64,000 nt of DNA from Eucalyptus grandis (Eukaryota > Streptophyta > Magnoliopsida > Myrtales > Myrtaceae), in NCBI RefSeq assembly GCF_016545825.1, contig NC_052619.1, positions 44,917,682-44,981,681 on the forward strand, in the 5' to 3' direction. Positions within the stretch are counted from its first letter, which is position 1. Each line of letters opens with the position of its first letter. The notes beneath the pieces are model-generated. The model did not search any database, was not told where the DNA came from, and was given only the letters and a program-made list of their open reading frames with translations. This document shows, in pieces, positions 9,917 through 20,178 of this stretch. The position numbers and the translations under genes are program-made.

Positions 9917-10176
9917 ACATCATATATGATTATAGAATTCAAAATTATTTTATTTTTATGAACAAATTTGAAATTTTCCTCTTTGAGCTGAATATTGTCG
10001 TTATTTTTTCATGTGAATTTTTTGCTCGATTAATCTTGAAACCTTAGGGCTTTTGTTTTACTTGTCGAAATCTTTCTAACCATACATAATTTGTATAATT
10101 TTGTTGAGAATTGAGTGAGAATTTCAAATTGCTTGCAATTGATTGATGTTCATTATAATTCGTTGCACAGGTATAG

Positions 10177-10219
<43 letters not shown>

Positions 10220-10436
10220 TTAGCATCCCTTTGTTGCATTAAGGTAAGTTTTTTGGGCTTAAATTTGAGGAAATCCGAATTGTGGCCATGAATATTAAAT
10301 CCGAAATTTCTTGAAGCTTGAATATGGTTAATTTCTTTGTTTGTTCTTTGTTTTATTAATTCTAGTCAATTATATTGATGTTAGAAGCAAGACTCATGGA
10401 GAATCAATTATTATATGTGTTTCTTGAGATTTGGGC
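9917..10436 (+). mobile_element. copia leader/internal relic
   Basis: AT-rich sequence after the primer-binding site, including an (AT)n tract at 10179-10216. No gag start is readable, so the element appears truncated or heavily diverged. Confidence 0.45.
10179..10216. repeat. (AT)n microsatellite
   Basis: About 19 uninterrupted AT units. Confidence 0.97.
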
Positions 10437-10655
10437 CAAAACCGGGTCGTTAGACCCGGTTTTGCAGATTTTCGTGACCCGACTGGAGGTTGAAAAAGAC
10501 CTCCAGCCGGGCCGGGCTTATAAATGGGCGTAAGCCCATTTTGTTTATATCCTTGGTTCTGGGCTCACGCCCATGAACCAAAGGAAAAGAAAAGATTCTG
10601 GGCGTGAGCCCAGAACCATCAATGAAATAAAGGTTCTGGGCTCTCGCCCAGAACC
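10437..10655. repeat. cluster of six short perfect or near-perfect palindromes
   Basis: Six stem-loops in 219 bp. (1) 10437-10448/10453-10464, 12-bp stem, loop GTTA. (2) 10483-10490/10499-10506, 8-bp stem. (3) 10522-10529/10534-10541, 8-bp stem, loop GTAA. (4) 10553-10564/10569-10581, 12-bp stem with one bulge. (5) 10596-10603/10608-10615, 8-bp stem, loop GTGA. (6) 10632-10641/10646-10655, 10-bp perfect stem, loop TCTC. Stems 4-6 are variants of GGTTCTGGGC. Function is unknown; it lies where a copia leader would be. Confidence 0.85.
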
Positions 10656-13463
10656 AGAAACATTGAAAAAAAAAGGAACATGGGCCTATAGCCTGATAGT
10701 GGGACATTTTAATTAAAAGAAGCGTGGGCTTCGTGGCCCGCCCATTCCAAGCGGCTGGCGTGGGCTCCTGTGAGTCTGCGGGCCAGGCGAAGGCTTGGGC
10801 CCCGCGGGAGGGTCCGAAACATGTAATAATAATAATAATAATTCTTTTGGGTTTTACGGCAACTTCATAAAAGCTGCTGTAAACTGCTACAATTATATGG
10901 AAGTATTTGCGGTTGTGAGGTGCTTACCAAACACTTTACCGGATTGGCTGCAACACTCTTTTTCATAGCTCAAAATTGCTATTGAAAAGTCGTAGCAAAC
11001 ACCCCTTAATACCACGTACACACTTTATTGTTGACCAGAGAAAGAGGGAGAGGAGAGAGAGGGGAATAGTCATCGTCGTCCCTCCTCCATTGAGGAGGGG
11101 TGGGGCAACCCTTGCCTAGACATTGGCTAAGGAAGGGGCCCTTGTTTGGCAGTGGCAACGCGCCACTGCCCATCACCACAGAGCAAGAGGATACGTTGAC
11201 TGTCACATGATGATCATGAGGGCAAAGCCCTTAGTGGATGCCAACGAGACTCCCTCTCTCTTTCTGTTCATATTCTAAAATAACATGGATGACCAACGTC
11301 ACCTTTATGTAAAAATTAAAATATTTATGTATTTAATGATAATATCATTCCGCATCATACTTTTTTCATAGACAAATTTGACAGTAGGTGTTGGTTTAAC
11401 GGCCTTTATTGACAAATATTGTGCGAACGAAGGCCATGTAAGGTGATGTCCATCTTTCCTATTCATGTTGTAATCAACTTCTTCATCTTCCATTATGAGG
11501 GGAGGCTAGATCTGTTGGTTGTCGGTGGTGGTGTGAAAAGGCCATGGTTCCACATTCATATGGTTTGGAAGTTCGGCGTCCAACTCAATGGACAAGTTGA
11601 GCTGAGGACGAAAGACATTGCTCCGTGTTATGGGGACAATGCGAATGTGAAAAAGGAGATGGGCAAAGTCAAAGATTCATGGCATTGAGACCACCAGCTT
11701 TTCCAATTCCTTTAATTCCCTGTGCTCTTCAGATGATGTGGGTCTTCCAAAAAGCCTGTTGGAGTGGGGCTCCCTCCCTTCTCCATGTGCAAATTGTAAA
11801 GATCGCGTGAAGGTAGGGAAAGGAGAGTAAAAGACACGTCCAACTCCTTTCAGAAGACGCCGGTCCACCTGTTTCTTGAGATCGTACGTGGAGGAAGAGT
11901 ACTTCGATCCGTTTTACTGAAATAAGCACGCCCTAAAACTTTATTCTTTTCTTCCAATTACAGAGTGGTGACAGAATGCCTAATTTAGTGGAAAAATCCC
12001 GCAGCCTCTTGAAAAGAATTTATTACTTTTTAAAAACGTGTTGGGAACTGATTATGCAGAACAAAACATGGAAAGCAAAATAATTGATGGGAACGGTTTA
12101 AATTTCAAACCATGTTGGTAGCTTGTTTGGTATAGATTTTCCATAACAACTTTGATTATGAAAAGGGGTGCTGCAGTTGAGGTCACCTTCTAAACTTTGG
12201 TCTTACGGCAATTGTTAAGAAGCTACCTCACCTGACTTCAAAATGCTACAGCTTTTAACATATATATTATCAACGGATGAATCACAACACTTCACTATAC
12301 ACTATACAGTTACAAAATAGCAAATCTACATTTCAACCACAATTGTATTAAACAAGCGCTAAGTAAGATCTGATGCAGTGTGGAACAAATTAGAATATAT
12401 AATGGGGGTATTGACACCCTACCTGAATTTTTTTTTTTTTCATCTCACAATGATGTACCTAAATTTTTATATTGTTCAATCAAGTACGTCAACTTTTCAA
12501 AAAATTTCTCAATGTGAGGCCTCCATGTCAAGTAGTTTTGCTGAAATGCTTTCGCTAATTCGGCAAAATTTAGATATCGATGTGGATGATTAATGGTTAT
12601 TTAATGGCGAGGGTATCCAGTTTGTTGTTTTCCGCCCGCCATTTTTAACAAATCTGGAATAGTCCAAGAAGAAACACCTGCCAGCCCAAGAAGCAATGTG
12701 GAAAAGGTTAAGCCCAACCCAAGAAGAAACACGTGCCGGCCCATATGAACTTTTCCTTACCCTCGGTTTGACACCTTGCAGTGGGGTAGTTTTTGCGCAT
12801 TCGATCTTAATTTACCACTTAGACATGTTGTGGCACAGAATTTGACGTGAGACATGCCTCATCTCGGTAGATGTAAATTAGGTTGACATGATCTAGGCGC
12901 CCTCGATAATTACTTCTTCGATAGGGCACAAACGTATATGGCAAATTACAATTATCATGTTAGTCCCAAATAACTAAAACTATAACGTTTGGTGATGATA
13001 TATCGTGATGGGATTAGTCAAATTATTTGAATCCTTGAAGAGCCTTCCAATGTACCGTTATGGGCAAAAAAAAAAAAGAAGAACCAATAGCTTATAACCT
13101 TGTTGCCTAAGATAATTTAACTAGCCAAATTAACTAAAGACGAATTACTGCTCCTCGTACCTAAAAAAATCAGGTCCTGAGAATATGGTTTGTAGCTATT
13201 GGAAGCATCTTCTAAAGGTAAACAAACGTTAATATAAATCCCAGGTAATTGGTTCATTACCTCGGAATTATTTCCAACCGTATTGCAATCCAGCTAATGA
13301 AGATTTTAATACATTATAACCTGAAACCTTCCATTTTATGTTATATGTATCTGCCCGATTGTCCTGATCACAACAATTAACTTTTTCTTTTAGTTAAAAA
13401 GAGTCTTTAACGATGATAAGGGCATGGAAAATTATTTCAGCTCCATGCAAATTCATTTATTTT
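10656..13463. other. long stretch without a recognisable gene
   Basis: Contains an (AAT)n run at 10824-10842. A segment at 10850-11010 and another at 12120-12370 have hAT/MITE-like phrases (GGGGTGTTTG- and GTTTGGTA-like) but no clean pairing. About 12430-12520 resembles one terminal repeat of a Mutator-like element (GTACCTAAATTTTTATATTG). The GC-richer 11040-11930 has short open frames with no recognised domain on either strand. Confidence 0.4.
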
Positions 13464-13709
13464 AAGGCTCCATTTATTTCTCAAAAAATGAATGATTTGA
13501 AAAATATTTTCTTGAAAATGATTGTTTATATTGATTGAAATAATTAGCCAATAAAAAATATTATCGTTATCAATGGAAATTCATATCTAAACATTTCGTC
13601 GATAATGAAAATATTTTTCGCTTATTCATGTTTGTAAGTGATATAAGCAATTTTGTTTTTTGGAAAATGATTTACAAATCATTCATTTTTTATAAAATAA
13701 ATGAAACCT
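13464..13709. mobile_element. small MITE
   Basis: About 45-bp inverted termini: the left reads AGGCTCCATTTATTTCTC then AAAAAATGAATGATTTG. The right end reverse-complemented reads AGGTTTCATTTATTTTAT then AAAAAATGAATGATTTG. The total is 246 bp with no coding capacity. The target duplication was not resolved. Confidence 0.65.
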
Positions 13710-13979
13710 GAAATTTATGAAAAAATTTCCATTTTTTCCACTATATATTGTTACACAAAATTGAAAGCACAAATAAAGCCAAAATGGTTCAAGAGAGAAA
13801 TAAATGTAAAGTGATCAACCCGTTAAACCGATTTGCCTAGTTCATTGTGAGAGATCGGCAAGAAAGTTCCACTACAACTGCTAAAGTGGAGATTGTAACT
13901 AATCAACAAATTTTTTTTATAGACCCTGATTACACCTGAACAAATCCGGCAATTATTAATTAAGAAGTCACTCTCAATA

Positions 13980-14430
13980 GATTTATTTTTATGGCTCTCT
14001 CAAAAGTCTCTTTGAATTGGGCTCGACGCATTTAGTGAAATAGGGCCATTTCATCCAGTGTTTAATTTTCGGTCATGAGCGGTCGGACGTCTGCTGAAGT
14101 GGGCTAAACGTCTGAAGCCTTCTTGCCCAAAAACTGCTCAAGTCCGACATCTGCGCAAGGAAGGATTGGATGTCTGAAATGCTGGAATTTCCAACCTTCA
14201 CATCCTGGTTGGACCTCCGATCTTAACTCCGGATTGTCCGTTCTTCTCATCTTGGACTCACATTAGCCTCCAAACTTTGGTACTCCACACCGGACATCCT
14301 TCACTTGATTTTTGACGTCCGAAAATGTCTCTTTGTGCAATGCAAAATATTTCACTCGCTCCGGATGTTGTTGAATCAAATTAAGTTGGTTCCGAACCAA
14401 ACCAGGTCTAATTTTGGGTCATAATCAACA
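13980..14430 (-). mobile_element. copia LTR (left copy, minus orientation)
   Basis: This matches 24112-24405 in the same direction, with shared phrases GGCTCTCTNAAAA, GTCCGTTCTT and AATGTCTCTTTG.GCA and the terminal ATAATCAACA. On the minus strand the LTR starts TGTTGATTATG at 14430 and is preceded by the purine-rich GGGTGGAGATT (14431-14441), a normal copia polypurine tract. This is therefore the 3' LTR of a minus-strand copia element. Its other end was not fixed (a TGTTACAC at about 13749 is possible). Confidence 0.65.
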
Positions 14431-14441
14431 AATCTCCACCC

Positions 14442-14710
14442 TTGGCCAGATGGCCAACTTCATCCTCCTATTATCGTCTATTTAAAGCCCCACTAGAATC
14501 CCCACCTGCTCACCTAAGTCAACAAGTTATCTCACATCACTTGACAATAGATAATAAATGCTCTTTATATTCATGCAATCTCCTGTCGCAAGCTAGTGTT
14601 ATTCCTTTCATGAATGTGCGTCCACCCCCCATTAGTCAAATTCCACATGCCACTCGTAAATCGGCTTGCACGTGAGATGGGCTGTTGAATTATTGTCCCA
14701 CAACACTTAA
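14442..14710 (-). mobile_element. copia internal remnant next to the polypurine tract
   Basis: Sequence between the copia LTR and the LINE. It follows the polypurine tract, as the 3' end of a copia internal region would. No coding motif is readable. Confidence 0.35.
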
Positions 14711-14723
14711 CAGCGGGTCCTAA

Positions 14724-15566
14724 ATGCACATACATGGTTTGCCGATAGAATGGATATCAGAGAGGGTGATAGCAAAGGTGGCTAGGGAAATAGGCAGCGT
14801 CTCTGAGGTTAAGATTGAATCCAGGGGGTATACGTCCTACAAGATAGGAAAGGCTAGGGTCATGCTAAACGTCTCAGCCCCCTTTATTTCAAGGTCAATT
14901 TTCAACAACAGAGGAAAGAAATTATGGATGGATTTTAGATATGAAAGATTGCCTTACTACTGTACCTATGCGGGAGATTGGGACTTTATTCTCAACATTG
15001 TGAGGAGTTTCCATTTACTGAGGACAAATTTAAAAATATGAAAGAACTGCCTTTTGGTTCCTGGTTGAAGGCGGAAGCTAATGAAGTTAGCCCTTATTGG
15101 GATCTATTTTATGGGAAGTTGATTGAGGAATTGATGGAAGAAGAAATCATATTGAAATACCAGTGGATGCAAGACCGTTAGTGGTGTATAAGGGCAATCC
15201 AATAGACTTGAAGGATATAAGCACCATCAGGGGAATTGAATGCGGAAAGGCCAAGATGAAGGAAGCCATGATTTGGAAAGAGAACATCTATGTGCTAAAT
15301 CCTTTACAAGAACTGAGAGATGGTAGAAGAGCATCTTCAGTAAGCAACCAACAAGGATCTCTTGAAGCTAAAAACCTGAAAAATTGCAAAAACATGAAAA
15401 CGCATATCAGTAAAAAGCATAAGAGATACTCATCATATGAAGTGCAGCAATCCATCAATGGAGTATTAGATGAGACTCAATTGATTGAAACTACTATTCA
15501 AACTTGGGAAGAAGCACAAAATGGGCTCTAGTAGCTAGCCCTAATAAGCCATTGGGTTACACATGA
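14724..15566 (+). pseudogene. LINE-1 copy, ORF1 (DUF4283-type nucleic-acid-binding protein)
   Basis: Pieces in different frames: 14724-15041 (HGLPIEWISERVIAKVAREI ... LWMDFRYERLPYYC, the DUF4283-type domain running into a degraded CCHC knuckle), then 14978-15181 and 15163-15566. The end reads KWALVASPNKPLGY, matching the ORF1 end of the LINE at 47314 (GWAMVAGPKQP). The stop TGA (15564-15566) overlaps the ORF2 ATG (15563-15565). Several frameshifts make it non-functional, and the 5' end of the LINE upstream of 14724 is missing or unrecognised. Plant L1 ORF1 proteins bind the element's RNA. Confidence 0.75.
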
Positions 15567-16400
15567 AAGTTATATGCTAGAATTGTCAGGATTTGGGCTC
15601 CCTCTTGACAATTTAGTCTTTACGAACCTTAGTGGCTCAAGAAAAACCTATTGTCCTATGTTTAATGGAAATGAAGAATAGAAAAGATGTTGTGAAAAGA
15701 ATGCAGAAAAGATTAAAGTTTCAGAATTACTTCACAGTAAATCCAACAGGCTTGGCTAGGGGATTAGCATTTTTCTGGAATGAATAGGTTACCATTTCCA
15801 TTATTTCTAGCACTATGTCTTTTGTTGACTTAATATGTGATTTGGAAGAGACAAAATAGAGAATGTGCATCACCTTTGTTCATGCATCAAATGACTTTTA
15901 GCAAAGATTACAGCTACGGGAGGAAATTCATTAGATGACTAGATTGAACCGTGACCCTTGGCTATGTGTAGAGGATGTTAATGAAATCTTATGTCATTGG
16001 GAAAAAAATAGGGAGAAGAGTGGCTGAAAACTATAGATGTAAAGCTTTCCAAGACTTTATGAATGATTGCGCTCTTATGGATCTAAAAAGTAAAGGTTGT
16101 GCCTAGACTTGGGCGAATAATAGAGAAGGGGACGAGCTGACTATGAAGAGGTTGATCCAAGCCATGGATTAGAGGGTTTCTTTCCCTACTACGGAAGTTT
16201 TTGCTTTGCCAACTATCGAGTTGAATCATAGCCCCATTTTATTGAACCTTTTCCCTTAACAGGTCAAACGTAAAAAAGAATTTGAATTCAAAGCCTTCTA
16301 GGTAGATGATGAGGAGTATGGACAAGTTGTATTGGAAACCTGTAATTCTTTTTTAGGGGAGAAAGTAGCTCTATGGATTAGATTAAAAATGTGACTAAAA
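15563..16400 (+). pseudogene. LINE-1 copy, ORF2 endonuclease region, degraded
   Basis: Starts MKVIC then a stop where the intact LINE has MKLISWNCQ. Recognisable remains of the apurinic-type endonuclease: LMEMKN (catalytic METKN-like motif), CVEDVNEILCHWEK (normally GDFN) and LNHSPILL (normally SDHSP). Two of the key catalytic motifs are therefore mutated and several stops are present. Confidence 0.75.
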
Positions 16401-18060
16401 AGCTAGCGAGATGGAGTAAAGGGAGATTCACAAATGCAAAAACACAAATCTTGGTGCTGAAAAGAGAGATGCAAGCCATCACAAACAACTCAAATTCACA
16501 TTATGACATAAATAGAATGAATTGGCTGAAAATGGAGATATAGAGGCTATAAAGACAGGAAGAAGTATATTGGAGTATGAGATCTAGGATCAATTCACTC
16601 AAATAGGAAGATAAAAACTCTAAATACTTTCATGCAACCACAGAGCAAAGGCGACAAAGAAACAAAATAGTAATGCTGAAAAATGAGCAAAATGAATGGT
16701 GCCGAGACCCCATACAATTAAAGGAAATGACAACCAAGTATTTCAAAGAGCTTTACACTTCCATAGGGCAAAGAAACTTCTAACCAATTATTGACCAAAT
16801 CCCATGCCTTGTAAAAGAGGAGATGGACCAAGTTTTGATTGAAGAAGTGACCCTAAAAGAGGTTACCAAAGCAACTTTTCAGTTGAGTGCCCTCAAGGCT
16901 CCTGAACCAAATGGTTTGTGTGGAAAATATTATCAACATCACTGGAAGGATATTCACAAGGAAGTATCTAGGAAGGTAAGGTCTTCCTTTGACTCAAGAA
17001 CCCTTAACCCTAAGTTGAATAACACCTATATCACCCTTATACCAAAAATGCACAATCTAGAGAGGTTGGAACAATTTCGGCCTATCAACCTTTGTAATTT
17101 TGCTTATAAAATCATCTCAAAGATTATGGCGAATAGATTAAAACAGTGGCTACCTGACTTGATAGCAACGAAGCAAAGTTCTTTTGTAAGCAGAAGAGAA
17201 ATACAAGACGACATACTAATAGTGCAAGAAGTGTTTCATCATCTACGTATCTGAAAACGAAAAAAGAAATTTCATGTAGTGCTAAAGATAGATATGAAGA
17301 AAGCATATGATTGTGTAGAATGGGATTTTCTCAAAGCAAGCATGCTTAAAATGGGTTTCTGCGATACTTGGGTCTCATGGGTCATGGAATGTGTCTCTAC
17401 GGTATCATTCAGTGTTAAAGTAAATGGGGAACCTTTGGCCTCTTTTAAGCCTACTTGCGGTATAAGATAAGGTGACCCCCTATCTCTATACCTATTTATC
17501 ATTGTCGTTGATGTTCCATCTATGATGTTGAAAAGAGAAATGGAAAATGGCAGCATTAAAGGAATTAAACTAAATAGATTTTGTCCATTATTATCTCACC
17601 TACTATTTGCAGATAATTTAATCTTATTCTTGGAAGCAAAATTGGTCGAATGTCAAACTGCAGCTATGATCCTAAACCAATATTGTTTTGTGTCTGGACA
17701 AGCTATAAATTTGAACAAATTGGGCATGCTCTTCAGTAAAGACTGTCTAAGAGAACTAAGGAGTTACTTGACTAAAGAAATGAGAGTACTAGAGCTAGGA
17801 AAGATAGGGAAATATCTCAAAATACCTTCTGATTGGGGTGGATCTAAAAAGCAAATGTTCGACTGGATTCTTACAAGAATCAACATGAAGCTAGAGGACT
17901 GGAAAGAGAACTTTTTATCAAAGGCGAGGAAAGAAATCCTTCTTAAAACTGTTGTGCAAGATCTAATGCAATATACTATGTTTATTTTTAAAATCTCCCT
18001 CTCTATATGCTGAGCCATTGAAAGGAAAATAGTAGCTTTCTAGTGAAAAAATAATAAGAA
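16401..18060 (+). pseudogene. LINE-1 copy, reverse transcriptase
   Basis: Readable blocks: KAPEPNGLCGKYYQHHW (usually KAPGPDG), FRPINLCNFAYKIISKIMAN, KQSSFVSRREIQDDILIVQE, LKIDMKKAYDCVEWDFL, and the catalytic box LLFADNLILF in which the second Asp of FADD is Asn. The GIR.GDPLS block has TAA at 17468-17470 where Gln is conserved. Together these make an inactive enzyme. The family call (plant L1 clade, RVT_1) is secure. Confidence 0.88.
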
Positions 18061-19437
18061 CAGGGCAAGTTTGCATTGGAAAAACTAGGACACACTTAAA
18101 TCAAGAAAGGATGAAGGTGGGCTAGGCTTTCGAGATCTAATTAAATTCAACGAGGCATTATTGGGTCAGCAAGCATGGAAGCTAATTCAGAATCCGAATT
18201 CTCTTTGGAGTGGAATTTTCAAAGGACTATACTTTCTACATACAAATGCATTACATGTAGAGAAAGGCTCAAGACCATCTTGGAATTGGCAAAGTCTAAT
18301 CTTTGGAAGAAATGCTACAAATCATTCATCACCGTGGGTGGTTGGAAATGGAGAAAAAAATCAACATTAGGAATGATCAGTGGTTACTGAGAGGTTTAAT
18401 TGGAGGACCAGCAAATAGAGATGACCCATCACGGGTTTCGGAACTAATAAACAGAGAGAATGCTACCAAGAAGGAAAATAGAGTGCTAGAACTTTTTGAC
18501 CATGAAGTGTCCAAATAAATTCTAGCTATCCACCTTAACCCTAAATTTCCAGAGGACAAATTGGTTTGGAAGCCAACTAAAACAGGCCAATTCACTGTCA
18601 AGAGTGCATATAACAAGCTCAAGGCACAAGGAGAAATCCAAAAGCAAAACCATGCATCATCGTCTTATCAAGTACTATGATCATTGTGGAATAGAATATA
18701 GAATGCCCAAATACAACCTAAAGTAAGATTCTTTCTTTGGCATATTTGTCAAAATGCATTAGCAACAAAGGAAAATTTATATCGTAGATATATTATACCT
18801 AAGGTCACTTGCACGATCTGTAACAAATACCCAGAATCAGTTGAGCATCTCTTCCTCCACTATCCATGGACGAATCATATCTGGTATGGTGCTGAAGTGA
18901 AAATACAAAAATATGGTCACGAGGTAACTCGAATAGAGGAATGGTTGGCAAAATTTCAACATACCTCAATCTCTTTCAAGCGACTAGCCCTCTTACTATG
19001 GCAGATCTGGAAATCCTACAACAATTGGTTGTTTAGCACACAATCACTTTAGCAAAAGCCATGGAAGAAAATTTCAACAAGTGGTTGGGAAAACAGGCCA
19101 AAAAGAGAATATGCGGACTCACCCACCTCAGATATGGACTCCTATGTTGCATGAGGTGCTCAAAATCAACATCGATGGTTCTTTTCTTCAAGAAACAAGG
19201 GAAGCGGCTGTAACTTGTGTATGTCGAGATAGTAGAGGCATCCTCGTAGATGGACTTGCGTGCACAATGAGAGCTTCTTCAACAATCTAGGTAGAAGCAT
19301 AAGCTGTGTTACAAACTCTAAAGTACTTTGAAGGGAAAAAAGAACTATAGATGGAGATGGACACCGACAACTCTAAACTAGGGAAGGCTTTAGTGAAAGG
19401 TACACCGCAAGTCAATTGGGAAATAGACGCGTTGATA
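18061..19437 (+). pseudogene. LINE-1 copy, zf-RVT and first half of RNase H
   Basis: After the RT come the LGFRDLIKFNEALLGQQAWK block and the zinc-binding zf-RVT domain (FFLWHICQNALATKENLYRR ... CTICNKYPESVEHLFL, last ligand Cys replaced by Tyr). From 19150 the RNase H domain begins (LKINIDGSFLQETREAAVTC, VCRDSRGILVDG). Reading breaks at 19437 in ...WEIDALI, where a Mutator-like element is inserted. The domain resumes at 23861. Confidence 0.85.
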
Positions 19438-19739
19438 GGGAAAATTGTCTAAAAGTCCTAAATCTATTGCACTTTTGTCAATTCAGTTATAAACCTTTTA
19501 ACTTTACCAATTGAGTCCTAAACATTTTCACTTCTTGCCGATTCAGTCCATTCGACCAATTTTGACCAGAAAATGCTAATGTGGACACCGGCGATGCCAT
19601 GTAGGATCGTTGGTGCTGACGTGAACAATTTTTAATAATTTTTTAATAATTTTTGGATTTTTTTGAATTTTTTTTTGAATTATTATTATTATTTTCATGT
19701 TTTTTCCCTTCTTCTTTTTTTCTCTCTTTTCTTTCTTTT

Positions 19740-20178
19740 CTTTTTAGCTTTCTTTGCCTTTTCGGGTGGCCAGTTGCCAACCACAGCCAACTAGCTGGCC
19801 TCGCCCGCCACAAGCAAGGCCTAGCCGAGCGAGGAGGAGCCCCAGCAAGGGGACCCCTCGCCCAGGCCAAGGCAGCCTCGCTGGGCGTTAGCCGAGGGAT
19901 GGCGATGCTAGGCATGGCTTGCCCAGACTAAATATGGCAAAGCCAGCCCTCGCCCCTAGCCGGCTAACGCCCGGTGAAGCCACCCTAGCCTAGGCAAGGG
20001 CCGACCTCGCCAAATCTGGTTTGGGCGAGGCCGACACTCGCTTGGGCGAGGGCGAGCCCCAGCGAGGGCTTCCCTTCTAGCAAGGCCGGCCCTTGCCCAA
20101 GCCAAGGCGGCCGGCCCTTGCCCAAGCCAAGGCGGCCTCGCGCGGCGTCGCCGTCACTCGCCCGATAGCCGGCGAGGT
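19740..20178. repeat. GC-rich block inside the Mutator-like element (left)
   Basis: Degenerate repeats of phrases such as GCCTCGCCCGCC, GGCGAGG and CCAAGGC next to a CT-rich tract. Similar blocks occur at 7735-8020, 23369-23560, 50060-50330 and 52790-52930. It is not obviously protein-coding. Confidence 0.6.

Noticed and set aside
11305..11929. Open frames on both strands with leucine-rich stretches, considered as an NB-LRR fragment
   Set aside because: No LRR consensus, NB-ARC or TIR motif could be read in any frame. Left as unrecognised.
10850..12370. Possible hAT element with ends near 10900 and 12370
   Set aside because: Both ends have phrases typical of hAT MITEs, but they do not pair as inverted repeats over a convincing length and no 8-bp duplicate was found.
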